IMG/VR virus record: IMGVR_UViG_3300027708_000108
Coordinates: 1 to 48,722 of that record
Direction: 5' to 3' (one strand)
Length of the DNA stretch: 48,722 bases
From: a virus
Part shown: piece by piece, positions 33,202-40,354 of the stretch
Layout: each line of letters begins with the position of its first letter
Position numbering within the stretch: the first letter of the stretch is position 1
Translations under genes and position numbers: made by a program
The notes under the pieces: model-generated
The model's database searches: none
What the model was told of the DNA's origin: nothing
The model's input: only the letters and a program-made list of their open reading frames with translations

Positions 33202-33522
33202 CCCGTGCGCTCGATCCCACGCCTTGCCCACCGGGATAGCCCAGCGGGTTTCGCACCACATGACAGGGGCCGGCAGCTCGACAAGCGAGTCGCCCTCCCA
33301 CTGCCAGTAGCGGACGGCGGTGTACCCCTTCTCATCGGGATCCACCTTCTTCCCGTCCGCATCGTAGTAGTAGCAGCAACAATCACGCAGCCGCACGGCA
33401 GCGCCATCCATCTGCCACATTCCCAAGAACGTGGACGCTGCCGGCGGCAGGACTGTCGCAGTCTCCATCCACAGCCCGAACGTGGGCGCCCATGTGTCGA
33501 GCTGCTGTTTCTTCTTAGCCAT
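33193..33522 (-). CDS. Unknown protein with Cys/Tyr cluster
   Basis: 109 residues; ATG 33522 preceded by the near-perfect ribosome site GGGAGGTGATT. Contains an odd stretch CCCYYYD (about residues 48-54) and several Trp residues (YWQWEGDSLVE). Beta-rich appearance, no recognised family. It is the last gene of the minus-strand operon headed by the 34644-34901 gene. Confidence 0.55.
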   Translation of the reverse strand: MAKKKQQLDTWAPTFGLWMETATVLPPAASTFLGMWQMDGAAVRLRDCCCYYYDADGKKVDPDEKGYTAVRYWQWEGDSLVELPAPVMWCETRWAIPVGKAWDRAHGLG

Positions 33523-33536
33523 CAATCACCTCCCTT

Positions 33537-34295
33537 CTAGCAATATGTCAGCAGCTCGCCGGCCTGCTGAAGTTTGAAGAACGAACGATACCCACCGATC
33601 TTTGGCCAGCCGGCGAGGCCCGCCTCGACCGCCCACTTTGCCATGATCCCTGTCGGAAAGGTTCGCTTGGCACCACGCTGCCGCATCGTCCAGAGGGCGA
33701 TGTCATCGTAGCTCTCGCCTACCTCCCGCAGCTCGATCATCCTGCGAACCATCCGCCTCTCGTCCTCATCGACACGGTAGTAGCGGCGCGGCTTCTCGCC
33801 GCAGACCCGCCAGCCTACCGCACATCCCTTCGAGGCGGGCAGACCCTGCTCCATCCTCGAATGAAATACAGCCTCGGTTCTCTCCCGTGCCAGCTCCCGC
33901 TCCAGCTCTGCCATCGAGAGCAGGAGGTTGCGGATCAGCCGGCCGATCGCATCGTTCGCCCCGATGGGGTAGTCCAATGCGTGGATGGTGACGCCCCGGT
34001 TCTCAAGCTGCTCGATGGTACTGACGCCATCGAGCAGCTTGCGAAACAAACGGTCGAGCTTGCTGACCACGATGTGATCACCAGGGCGAGCCATCACGAA
34101 GAGCTGGCGGCCGGCCTCCCGTTCAGAGAACGGTTTGCTGGCAGAGGTGGCGGCATCGTAGTGGAAGCCACCCCACCTCACGCCCTCGGGTTCGAGCATC
34201 CGCCGCCAGTGATCCTCGGTGCGTGACGCCTGCACCGAACGGGTCATCGACTGCTTCCGTGTGGAGTGGCGGCCGTAGCCGTAGCAGAAGTTCAT
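33537..34295 (-). CDS. Serine recombinase (resolvase/invertase family)
   Basis: 252 residues from ATG 34295 (GGAGG 8 nt upstream), not the longer frame from 34637. Catalytic domain: YGYGRHSTRKQS with nucleophile Ser11 and Arg9, VVSKLDRLFR, then the linker helix MAELERELARERTEAV, and a C-terminal HTH-like DNA-binding part (about 165-250). It could invert, resolve or integrate DNA. The phage already has a tyrosine integrase at the att site, so this one may act in DNA inversion, dimer resolution or a second mobile function. Coupled (ATGA) to a LexA-like gene. Confidence 0.8.
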   Translation of the reverse strand: MNFCYGYGRHSTRKQSMTRSVQASRTEDHWRRMLEPEGVRWGGFHYDAATSASKPFSEREAGRQLFVMARPGDHIVVSKLDRLFRKLLDGVSTIEQLENRGVTIHALDYPIGANDAIGRLIRNLLLSMAELERELARERTEAVFHSRMEQGLPASKGCAVGWRVCGEKPRRYYRVDEDERRMVRRMIELREVGESYDDIALWTMRQRGAKRTFPTGIMAKWAVEAGLAGWPKIGGYRSFFKLQQAGELLTYC

Positions 34296-34549
34296 ACGAA
34301 CGCCCTCCAATCGAACTCGATGGCTCTCGCGCCGTGCTGCGCCACGACCACGCCCTTCCGCCGGCAGCTCTCGACCAGGCAGGGAACGTAGCCGGGGCTG
34401 GCATAGCCCAGCTCGCTGGCGATCTCCCGCATGCTGGGCTGGTAGCCGTACTGGTTGATCCTCCACGCGATGAACTCCAGCATCTTCCGCTCGGTATCGA
34501 GCAGCTCGGCGCCGGACTTCGCATGCTTCACCACTGATTGTCTCGACAT
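34292..34549 (-). CDS. LexA-type winged-helix DNA-binding protein (no protease domain)
   Basis: 85 residues from ATG 34549 (GGGAG 6 nt upstream). LDTERKMLEFIAWRINQYGY, then QPSMREIASELGYASPGYV and RRKGVVV...ARAIEF matches the N-terminal DNA-binding domain of LexA. The self-cleaving protease domain is missing, so it would not be inactivated by RecA in the usual way, unless it works with host LexA. Likely a repressor; operator candidates with CCGATATCG core sit at its own operon and others. It overlaps the recombinase gene by 4 nt. Confidence 0.75.
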   Translation of the reverse strand: MSRQSVVKHAKSGAELLDTERKMLEFIAWRINQYGYQPSMREIASELGYASPGYVPCLVESCRRKGVVVAQHGARAIEFDWRAFV

Positions 34550-34572
34550 CGCAATCTCCCTTCGTGTGTGTG

Positions 34573-34647
34573 TTACCGACTGAAACAAGCAATCCAAATA
34601 AAAACCACCGACGCACCAGCCACCAGCATGAAGTCATTGGGTGTCAT
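34573..34647 (-). CDS. 24-residue putative membrane peptide
   Basis: ATG 34647 overlaps the stop of the 34644 gene (ATGA) and reads MTPNDFMLVAGASVVFIWIA then four residues to TAA at 34573-34575. Nearly all of it could span the membrane. Coupling plus membrane character supports a real small protein, but its short length leaves doubt. Confidence 0.35.
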   Translation of the reverse strand: MTPNDFMLVAGASVVFIWIACFSR

Positions 34648-34901
34648 GCTTCGGCCCTCTTCGCCTCGGCCAGCGTGATCGCCCGCTCGGCCAGCTTGGC
34701 CGAGGTAGCCGTCTTCCTGTTGCGTTCGAGCATCTTGCGGACGTTGTAGGCCGGCTGCCCCGTCCGCTCGCAGAACTCGATGCTGCGTTCCTCAAGGCTG
34801 ATGCGGCGCCGCAGCTCCAGCCCGAGCAGACGCATCGCCTCTTTCACAGCAGCCAGCTCGCTGTGCGTGAACCGAACCGACACTTTGCCAATCGCCTTCA
34901 T
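34644..34901 (-). CDS. Small helical protein, first gene of the LexA-like operon
   Basis: 85 residues from ATG 34901 (GAAGGGAGA upstream). Opens with a beta strand (IGKVSVRFTHSELAAVKEAM) as in ribbon-helix-helix proteins, then Arg/Glu-rich helices. A ribbon-helix-helix-type regulator is possible, though the spacing is not a clear match. Transcribed from the promoter region at 34941-34985 with the winged-helix and recombinase genes. Confidence 0.5.
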   Translation of the reverse strand: MKAIGKVSVRFTHSELAAVKEAMRLLGLELRRRISLEERSIEFCERTGQPAYNVRKMLERNRKTATSAKLAERAITLAEAKRAEA

Positions 34902-34940
34902 CACTGTCTCCCTTCGAGGTTGGTCAGCCACCCACTGTGG

Positions 34941-34985
34941 GTAAGCCGATATCGAGTATATCACACATGTCAACACCCGTACACT
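34941..34985 (-). promoter_or_regulatory. Promoter/operator A of the LexA-like operon
   Basis: Reading the minus strand: ACGGGTGTTGAC, then TGTGTGATATACT (extended -10 TGATATACT), then CGATATCGGC (operator core, centre 34950/34951). GTCAACACCCGT(A/T)CACT is also present, plus strand, at site B (38347-38363). The operator lies at or just after the -10, so binding would block transcription. Located just upstream of ATG 34901. Confidence 0.5.
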
Positions 34986-35436
34986 ACCGCTTGCTCTTGA
35001 GCAGCAGGCCGATCAGCTCACGCGCCTTGCGGTAACGCTCGATCGATCCGCTTCGCAGGCAATCAACCGGCAGGCCGTCATCGCCCAGCCGGCCACGCTG
35101 ATCGGCCGGCATCCGTGCCAGGTGTTCGAGCAGATGGGAATGAGCCAGCGGCAGCAGATCGATCACCGCTTCGAGCAGCTCGGGGCCGTGTTCCCTGGCC
35201 GCCTGGTTCTGTACCCGATCGCGATCGACCGAGGCCGGCGTCTTCGGGTAGTCCAGCTCGACGTTGCAGTCACAGTCGTGGCACCAGTTGGCCTCCTCAC
35301 CGAACAGCGGCCCTTCGGAGTTGATCACCCGCTCGCTCATGTCCTCGCGGTATTCCACCCACGCGCAGGTATCCACGTTCGTGCCGCCGCACTCGCAGCA
35401 TGTGGGCCGGTAGTCCTTCTTCGCTTTCGTCTTCAT
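34984..35436 (-). CDS. Zinc-binding Cys-rich protein
   Basis: 150 residues; ATG 35436 with AAGGGAGA upstream. CCECGGTN at residues 13-16 and CHDCDC near residue 52 give CxxC pairs of a zinc ribbon; the region between is acidic. Residues 85-150 are helical (LLEAVIDLLPLAHSHLLEHL). Last gene of the long operon that begins at 38279 and contains the DpdA/TGT-like gene. Function unknown. Confidence 0.5.
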   Translation of the reverse strand: MKTKAKKDYRPTCCECGGTNVDTCAWVEYREDMSERVINSEGPLFGEEANWCHDCDCNVELDYPKTPASVDRDRVQNQAAREHGPELLEAVIDLLPLAHSHLLEHLARMPADQRGRLGDDGLPVDCLRSGSIERYRKARELIGLLLKSKR

Positions 35437-35460
35437 CGTCAGGTTCTCCCTTGGTTAGGT

Positions 35461-36714
35461 TCAGTCCAGCCGCCGCAGCACATTGCCACGGCGTTCAATC
35501 GTCCGCTCTTGCGTCCGCTCCACGTTCGTGAGCGGATAGCCCCACTTGCCCACGCCACCGCAGTCGAACCGGCTTCCCGGCTGAACACGGTGGCGCTGAT
35601 AGTCCCGTCTGAATTCATCCACGTTCGGATAGCAGTACGGTTCCCCGATCGTGGCGTAGCCCACCAGCGTGGCCTTGCCCTGCCCCGTGCGGATGATGCC
35701 CACGCGCTTGCCGACCACGCTATCGAGCGACCTCGATGCCCGTGTCTCGACCGTCTTCACGCCGGCCATGATCATGTCGGTATAGGGGGCGTCACCATCG
35801 TTGATGTTCACGCCCCTCGTCGCAGTCTCGAACTCGATCGCCCGCTGCTCCATCCTCGACAGGCTGGCCTCGATAGCGGCGCGGCTATCGGCAGCGGTGC
35901 CGTGCTTGACCCGATGTCGCAGCTCATCGAACATCCGCGCCGCTTCGGCCGGCGCCTCGACTTCGAGCCGGTCGATACCGACACAGCTCGAATCGATCCG
36001 GCCACGGATACGCTTGGCGTAGCGGGCCACATGCCCCTCGCCTTCCGCCTTGTACCGGCAGTGGTTGACCGCGACCGAACAGCTATCCGCGGAATCGAAT
36101 GGGTAGCGGTGGGCCTCGCTCTGCGCCCGCATCATGTGAATCCACGGCCGAACGTAGGCACCTTCGCTATCCGCACAGAACCGCTCAATGTGGTCGAACG
36201 CTTCCGCGATGCGGGCATGCCACTGCGGTGTACCCACCTTGGCATACTCGCCGCTCGAACCGATGGCGATGTACTGGTAGCAGCCCTCGATCAGACCCGT
36301 CAGGCGGTCGAGCGATTCGTGCATGTGCCAGACCATCATCATCCGCTCGCCGGGGATGAACGCATCGGCTTCGAGCATGGCGCCGCTGAAGTCGAGCCGC
36401 ATCTCGTCATTGGCCAGCTCATCGCCGTCGATGACATCCGGCACCACGACCACCGCCTGCGGGCAACGCCGGCAGATGTCGGCCGCCCACCGCACGAACC
36501 CATCGACATCCATCGGTACGCCCGATCGCCATGCAGAGAACGCGCCATTGTCGAGCAGCAGGATTCCATCATCGGCCACCAGGCGGATGGCGTCATCGAG
36601 CTGCCGGCCCAGCCGGTTGCGGGTGGCGTAGGACAGGCAGAACGATTCCCCCTTGAGCTGCTCCAGCAGATGGATCGGCGTCAGGGGAAGGCCGAACACG
36701 GTACGTTTCTTCAT
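35461..36714 (-). CDS. DpdA/TGT-like transglycosylase fused to an ASCH-like domain
   Basis: 417 residues from ATG 36714. Residues 1-245 look like a TGT-type base-exchange enzyme, as in phage DpdA that puts 7-deazaguanine derivatives into DNA: LLLDNGAFSAW (D55), VVVPDVID, VWHMHES (H130), YIAIGSSGEY (G152), WIHMMRA (H193) and FDSADS (D207, D210). Residues about 300-400 (PYTDMIMAGVKTVETR, ending WGYPLTNVER) resemble an ASCH/PUA-like fold. Such a C-terminal fusion might read modified bases or nucleic acid. Family assignment comes from motif recall. Operon partners are small unknown proteins; no preQ0 synthesis genes are visible. Confidence 0.65.
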   Translation of the reverse strand: MKKRTVFGLPLTPIHLLEQLKGESFCLSYATRNRLGRQLDDAIRLVADDGILLLDNGAFSAWRSGVPMDVDGFVRWAADICRRCPQAVVVVPDVIDGDELANDEMRLDFSGAMLEADAFIPGERMMMVWHMHESLDRLTGLIEGCYQYIAIGSSGEYAKVGTPQWHARIAEAFDHIERFCADSEGAYVRPWIHMMRAQSEAHRYPFDSADSCSVAVNHCRYKAEGEGHVARYAKRIRGRIDSSCVGIDRLEVEAPAEAARMFDELRHRVKHGTAADSRAAIEASLSRMEQRAIEFETATRGVNINDGDAPYTDMIMAGVKTVETRASRSLDSVVGKRVGIIRTGQGKATLVGYATIGEPYCYPNVDEFRRDYQRHRVQPGSRFDCGGVGKWGYPLTNVERTQERTIERRGNVLRRLD

Positions 36715-37031
36715 TGCGTCACCCATCCCTGCTCGATGGCCATCATCTCGCGGTACAGCTCGCCTTCCGCCCGCTCGCCGCCCAGCTCCAGCCCGCCACG
36801 CTCCACCCACCACTGGGCCTGCTTCAGCGCACGGAACGTGGCCACGCCTGCGCCACCGCCATGCCATCCGTACCCCTTGATGTAGTAGGGTCGCAGTGCA
36901 GTGGGATGGCCGCAGTGCAGGACGGTGACGCCCGCGTAATCGGGGTGCGTCCACGCCACGTTCACGGTTGTGCGTCCCTTTCCCTTGTGGCCCACCCATC
37001 CCTTCGACACGGTTAGCTTCGAGCCTCTCAT
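36711..37031 (-). CDS. Small protein upstream of the DpdA-like gene
   Basis: 106 residues; AAGGGAG before ATG 37031. Basic and Gly/Trp/Tyr-rich N-terminus (TVSKGWVGHKGKGRTTVNVA, PYYIKGYGWHGGGAG), then a helical end (ALKQAQWWVERGG). No family recognised. It is coupled to the TGT-like gene (ATGA), suggesting shared function or stoichiometry. Confidence 0.5.
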   Translation of the reverse strand: MRGSKLTVSKGWVGHKGKGRTTVNVAWTHPDYAGVTVLHCGHPTALRPYYIKGYGWHGGGAGVATFRALKQAQWWVERGGLELGGERAEGELYREMMAIEQGWVTQ

Positions 37032-37210
37032 CGTTTTGCTCCCTTCATTTGCTTGACCAGCTCACGCGCCTCTTCCCTGGTGTCGATGGCATCGGCCACC
37101 CGCACCCGCGATCCGCCCTCATAGACGGCGTCGATCGCAAACCAATAGCACCCGCGGTTCCGCTCCATGCATTCCCGCACCACCACATAGGTGACAGGCT
37201 TGGCATTCAT
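37028..37210 (-). CDS. Small beta-alpha protein, unknown
   Basis: 60 residues. Strand-rich start (TYVVVRECMERNRGCYWF), then DTREEARELVKQMKG as a helix. Similar one-domain proteins occur in phage early regions. Overlaps both neighbours by 4 nt, so it is within a coupled operon. No function recognised. Confidence 0.45.
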   Translation of the reverse strand: MNAKPVTYVVVRECMERNRGCYWFAIDAVYEGGSRVRVADAIDTREEARELVKQMKGAKR

Positions 37211-37608
37211 GCTTGTGCCTCCTCGGCTGCTTTGATGGCGGCCTTGAGGGCGTCGATCGTCTGCTCGCCGGCCGGCGTGTGGGCTTGGTTGCCAAACGCG
37301 CTCACCGCCATGCGACAGGCCTTGAGCAGCTCATCGGCCACCTCTGCCGGCGTGGACTTGTGCTGATGCTCGGCCGGCACCGGCCACCGCTGCATGGCAC
37401 CGTAGCCGGGGCGGGTCGGCACCAGCTCCTCGATATCGCTGATCCAGTGATCGCCCGCATCGTCATCGTGGTAGGCGATGTCACCGAGGTCTTCGGCTTC
37501 GCCACGCATGACGATGGCACAGGCCTCCTCCGCGGTGGTGGCCTGCACGGTTTCAACGCGCTCGGCAATCGCTGGCCAGCGTACAGTCACATCGAATTGT
37601 TTCAGCAT
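37207..37608 (-). CDS. Unknown acidic protein
   Basis: 133 residues. N-terminal beta-alpha unit of the type seen in small phage proteins (FDVTVRWPAIAERVETVQAT, then TTAEEACAIVM), an acidic centre (AYHDDDAGDHWISDIEELVP) and a helical C-terminal end with Ala/Glu. RBS AGGGAGA lies before ATG 37608. No biochemical role can be inferred. Confidence 0.5.
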   Translation of the reverse strand: MLKQFDVTVRWPAIAERVETVQATTAEEACAIVMRGEAEDLGDIAYHDDDAGDHWISDIEELVPTRPGYGAMQRWPVPAEHQHKSTPAEVADELLKACRMAVSAFGNQAHTPAGEQTIDALKAAIKAAEEAQA

Positions 37609-37637
37609 CGTCGTTCTCCCTTACTGGAAAATGGAAA

Positions 37638-38279
37638 TCACCCACCCTGCAATGCGTCAACGTGACGCAGCAGGCTATCGCGATCGGCTTGGGTGCCGAG
37701 TATTGCACGGCCGATCATCTCTTCGCTGGGGAACGGATGTTCCCCCATCACCAGGCGGTAGGTCTGCCGGTTGGCGGCGTGTCGCTGTGCCGCCACCAGC
37801 AGCAGGCCACGCCGCAGCCCACGCGGCACGGTCAGGTAGATGTACTGCATGGTGATCCGCCTGCGAACGGCCCGCGCCACAGTGCGGAATGGCTCGGCCA
37901 CATGCAGCCGATCGACCACCGATCGAATGAGCTGATGATGCGGCTCGTCCAGCTCCAAGATGTTGCCCGAGTTGATGACCCGCGCGACCTCATTGGGCTG
38001 CGCGCAGATGCAGGGCAGCGGCTTCAAGCCGGGGTGCCGGATCAGCTCGGGGTCAGGGTAGGCCATCAGCTTCGGCTTGACCAGCGCCGGCTTCGGCTGA
38101 TCGACCAGCGGTCGCAGCCTTCGAGCTGTGGTCAGGATGTGCCGGTGGGTGTCGTGCGTCAGCACCCGGTATTGGAATGAGCTGCTCCTGCCCAGCGTCT
38201 GCAACACGGTGACCTTCGCTAGGCGCCCGTTCACCTTCAGCCTATAGGTGCCACCGACCTTGATATCTGTCGCTCGCAT
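37638..38279 (-). CDS. First gene of the DpdA-like operon, unknown
   Basis: 213 residues from ATG 38279 with GAGGAGG upstream (a longer frame to 38327 would run over the promoter). Residues 1-60 (DIKVGGTYRLKVNGRLAKVT, then ARRLRPL) resemble small phage domains of the type 'DIKVGG.Y'. The rest is basic and helical with Arg-rich parts (AVRRRITMQYIYLTVPRGLR). Possibly nucleic-acid binding. Transcribed from promoter B. Confidence 0.5.
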   Translation of the reverse strand: MRATDIKVGGTYRLKVNGRLAKVTVLQTLGRSSSFQYRVLTHDTHRHILTTARRLRPLVDQPKPALVKPKLMAYPDPELIRHPGLKPLPCICAQPNEVARVINSGNILELDEPHHQLIRSVVDRLHVAEPFRTVARAVRRRITMQYIYLTVPRGLRRGLLLVAAQRHAANRQTYRLVMGEHPFPSEEMIGRAILGTQADRDSLLRHVDALQGG

Positions 38280-38322
38280 CGTCTTCCTCCTCGTTTGAAA
38301 AGCAAACCATCCACAGCCCACA

Positions 38323-38366
38323 TACATACCCGATATCGGCTATGTAGTCAACACCCGTTCACTTCA
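38323..38366 (-). promoter_or_regulatory. Promoter/operator B of the DpdA-like operon
   Basis: Minus strand: -35 TTGACT (38351-38346), 17-nt spacer, -10 TATGTA (38328-38323). The spacer holds the best operator copy, CATACCCGATATCGGCTATG (plus strand 38325-38344), a 20-bp near-perfect palindrome. The block GTCAACACCCGTTCACT matches site A. Binding there would occlude RNA polymerase. Confidence 0.6.
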
Positions 38367-38371
38367 AACCG

Positions 38372-38395
38372 AACCCCAACCCCAACCCCAACCCC
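38372..38395. repeat. Four tandem AACCCC hexamers (potential G-quadruplex on the minus strand)
   Basis: AACCCC is repeated exactly four times (38372-38395). The complementary strand reads (GGGGTT)4, with four G-tracts suitable for an intramolecular quadruplex. It lies in the 276-nt region between the divergent promoters B and C. Confidence 0.85.
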
Positions 38396-38477
38396 GACGC
38401 CTTGTCGCGCGTGGAGAGGGGCGGCCGGCCGTCGCCCTGGTGCGCCCTGGTGGCCGGGGAAATCCGCTCGCGAACGG

Positions 38478-38506
38478 TTGTACAGTTTGCCGATATCGAC
38501 TATGTT
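38478..38506 (+). promoter_or_regulatory. Promoter/operator C of the lone Cys-rich gene
   Basis: TTGTAC (38478-38483), 17 nt, TATGTT (38501-38506). The spacer contains GCCGATATCGACTATG (38489-38504), the same core and right arm as site B. Geometry equals promoter B, with the operator core between -35 and -10. It drives the gene at 38556. Confidence 0.55.
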
Positions 38507-38555
38507 GTAGGTGGTTCGGTTTGGTTTGGTTCAACACTTCAAACGGGAGAGAGAC

Positions 38556-39416
38556 ATGACGACTTTTCAGACGATCGAGCAGTTCGGCGGTACGGTTTTG
38601 GGCAGTTTCTCTAAGGGTGTCGATGGTGCCGCGTCGCTCAATTTCGGCCGATCGGGGGGGGCTAACTGCGACACCGGATGTCGGCACCATCCCGCGAACT
38701 ATGCTCCCGGCGCCGATCGTGCGGGATGGTGCTATGCCGACATCGTCGAACGGCGCGCCGATCGCGTGCAGCTTATGCACAAGCTGGATCGGCACGAGCA
38801 GACGCCGCCGAGCGTGTTGGTTGGCAAAGCGCTGCTAGAGCTAGAGCGTGAAGAAATGTACGGTCGGCCCCCGCGGCCGTGGTTCCGGTTCGCTACCAAC
38901 GGCGCGCTGCCGGCGCCAGCGGACGCACTAGCCGATCGGATGTTCCTCCCCCGTATGCGGGCGCTGCTCACACACTTGAACCGCCGCGGCACCCCCGTGC
39001 ATCTTCCGTGTGAGTCTGCCGAAAAGGCTGCTTTCTATCGTGAGCAGTTGGGCGACCTAGTGATCGTGCGGGAGTCTGTGCAGACGCACAGCATGACACC
39101 GGACACGATCGCCAACCACGCGCTGCCGGCCGGCGCAGTGTCGTTCACCGCGGGGGAGGATGTCGGCCGTGGCCCCAACAAGCGTATGCGGATTCTGGCC
39201 GCCGCGGATGCCGCGGCACGGGCGTGGGCAAAGCTAACCGGCCGGAAGACGATCGTCTGCCCTGCTGTGCGGGTGTCGTTCCTGTCCCGTTGCAAGTCCG
39301 GCCGTGGTAACCGAACCACGGAGCAGGCCGCCGCATGGCGGGAGGGTGCAAAGTGTGGGCAGGGCGGTTGCCCAGGCTGCTCCCGTGATGTCGATGTGGT
39401 CTATCCTGCCCACTAG
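38556..39416 (+). CDS. Cys-rich phage protein, single-gene transcription unit
   Basis: 286 residues from ATG 38556 (GGGAGAGAGAC upstream). N-terminal Cys/His cluster (GGANCDTGCRHHP, then GWCYADIVERR) and a C-terminal cluster (CGQGGCPGCSRDVDVVY, ending in His). Spacing resembles an uncharacterised phage family with an N-terminal C..C..CYA and C-terminal C.GC..C motif; metal or Fe-S cluster binding is possible. It has its own operator-type promoter and strong terminator, unlike its neighbours, as expected of a separately controlled gene. Function unknown. Confidence 0.6.
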   Translation: MTTFQTIEQFGGTVLGSFSKGVDGAASLNFGRSGGANCDTGCRHHPANYAPGADRAGWCYADIVERRADRVQLMHKLDRHEQTPPSVLVGKALLELEREEMYGRPPRPWFRFATNGALPAPADALADRMFLPRMRALLTHLNRRGTPVHLPCESAEKAAFYREQLGDLVIVRESVQTHSMTPDTIANHALPAGAVSFTAGEDVGRGPNKRMRILAAADAAARAWAKLTGRKTIVCPAVRVSFLSRCKSGRGNRTTEQAAAWREGAKCGQGGCPGCSRDVDVVYPAH

Positions 39417-39445
39417 CAGACAGGCCGACGCTCGAACCACCCGCG

Positions 39446-39484
39446 CCCGAGGCGATCGATCCCGATCGCCTCGGGTTTTCTTTT
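39446..39484 (+). terminator. Rho-independent terminator after the Cys-rich gene
   Basis: Perfect 13-bp stem CCCGAGGCGATCG / CGATCGCCTCGGG with loop ATCC (39446-39475), followed by TTTTCTTTT (39476-39484). Located 30 nt after the stop codon. Confidence 0.9.
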
Positions 39485-39996
39485 GCGCTGTGCCAGGCGG
39501 CCGGCGCCTGCGATGGCGGCGCCCGCGCCTACGCTGGCAGCGGGGGGGGTCGGCACTCGATACCCTAGCGATTGCCGTGCTTGTTGGTCTGTTGGTTCCA
39601 ACGGACAAAACGTAAACCCAGACAGGCTAAAGACTTACGACACACACACCCCACCCAGCACCCCCCCACCCACACCCTATATAATATATGTCCCGCTCTT
39701 GGATTTTTTCCGAAATCGCAAATGGCCCCCCTGGCGTTCGTTCTCCCGCCACGCCGCCCTCCGAGGCACTCTCGACACCCTTCGCCCCGGTTGACCCGCC
39801 AGAAGCGATGCTATACGCTTGAACAGGCATCCCCGGCGGCAGACCCCTACTGGGGCGATGCAAGGCCCGCTGGCAGGATGTAGGCACATCGGGGATCGCT
39901 ACCCCGGTGCGAGCTGCGGTCGGTATCTTGCGACCGTGAGTCGTGGCCGGCACCGGACAGATAAACCGGCTAGCCCTATCCGCGGCCCCCTCCCCG
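39485..39996. other. Non-coding stretch with hairpins and an AT island
   Basis: About 510 nt without a credible gene. It contains G/C homopolymer runs, an AC-rich tract, an AT island with TATATAATATAT (39678-39689), and GC hairpins such as CCCCTACTGGGG near 39846 and CGGGG...CCCCG near 39890. It sits beside an HNH gene, which in cos-type phages often lies near the packaging site; I see no proof of a cos or pac site. Confidence 0.35.
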
Positions 39997-40344
39997 TCAG
40001 TCTCGAGCTGCGGGAGGGTCTTGAGCCGCCTTCTGGGCCTCAAGCTTCTGGCGGTAGCTGGCGGCGTCCTCCCTGACATCGGGATTGTGCCGCATGAACG
40101 ACATGAGGTGGCCGTGTACCAGATGGCACGGGTCACCACAGAGGCTGATCAGATTGGCCCTGTCCAGCTCGCGGGACGGGTCAACGTGTACGGGAACGCA
40201 ATGGTGAACCTCAATGTCCTTCCGCCGGCCGCAGGCGGCACAGGCAGGCTCGGCGGCTAGATGCTCTCGACGCACCCGTGGCCACGCCCCAGAGCGGGCA
40301 GACCCAAAGAGCTGTTCGGTGGTGCGGCGGAACCAAGCAAGCAT
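39997..40344 (-). CDS. HNH endonuclease
   Basis: 115 residues. RSGAWPRVRREHLAAEPACA followed by CAACGRRKDIEVHHCVPVH, then LDRANLISLCGDPCHLVHGH: HNH with zinc-binding Cys pairs. The type matches HNH proteins coded next to terminase genes in many phages and found in planctomycete genomes as well (recall). Weak ribosome site; start ATG 40344. It may act with terminase in packaging, but terminase genes are not in the window. Confidence 0.7.
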   Translation of the reverse strand: MLAWFRRTTEQLFGSARSGAWPRVRREHLAAEPACAACGRRKDIEVHHCVPVHVDPSRELDRANLISLCGDPCHLVHGHLMSFMRHNPDVREDAASYRQKLEAQKAAQDPPAARD

Positions 40345-40354
40345 GATGCCATGC

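Noticed and set aside
35122-36885. Long 587-residue plus-strand frame
   Set aside because: It is antisense to the DpdA-like gene and its neighbours, has Arg/His/Pro-rich composition, no ribosome site, and arises from high GC in the opposite gene.
39627-40139. 170-residue minus-strand frame
   Set aside because: Low-complexity Arg/Ser/Pro/Gly composition, overlaps the HNH gene out of frame by 143 nt, and shows no family pattern.
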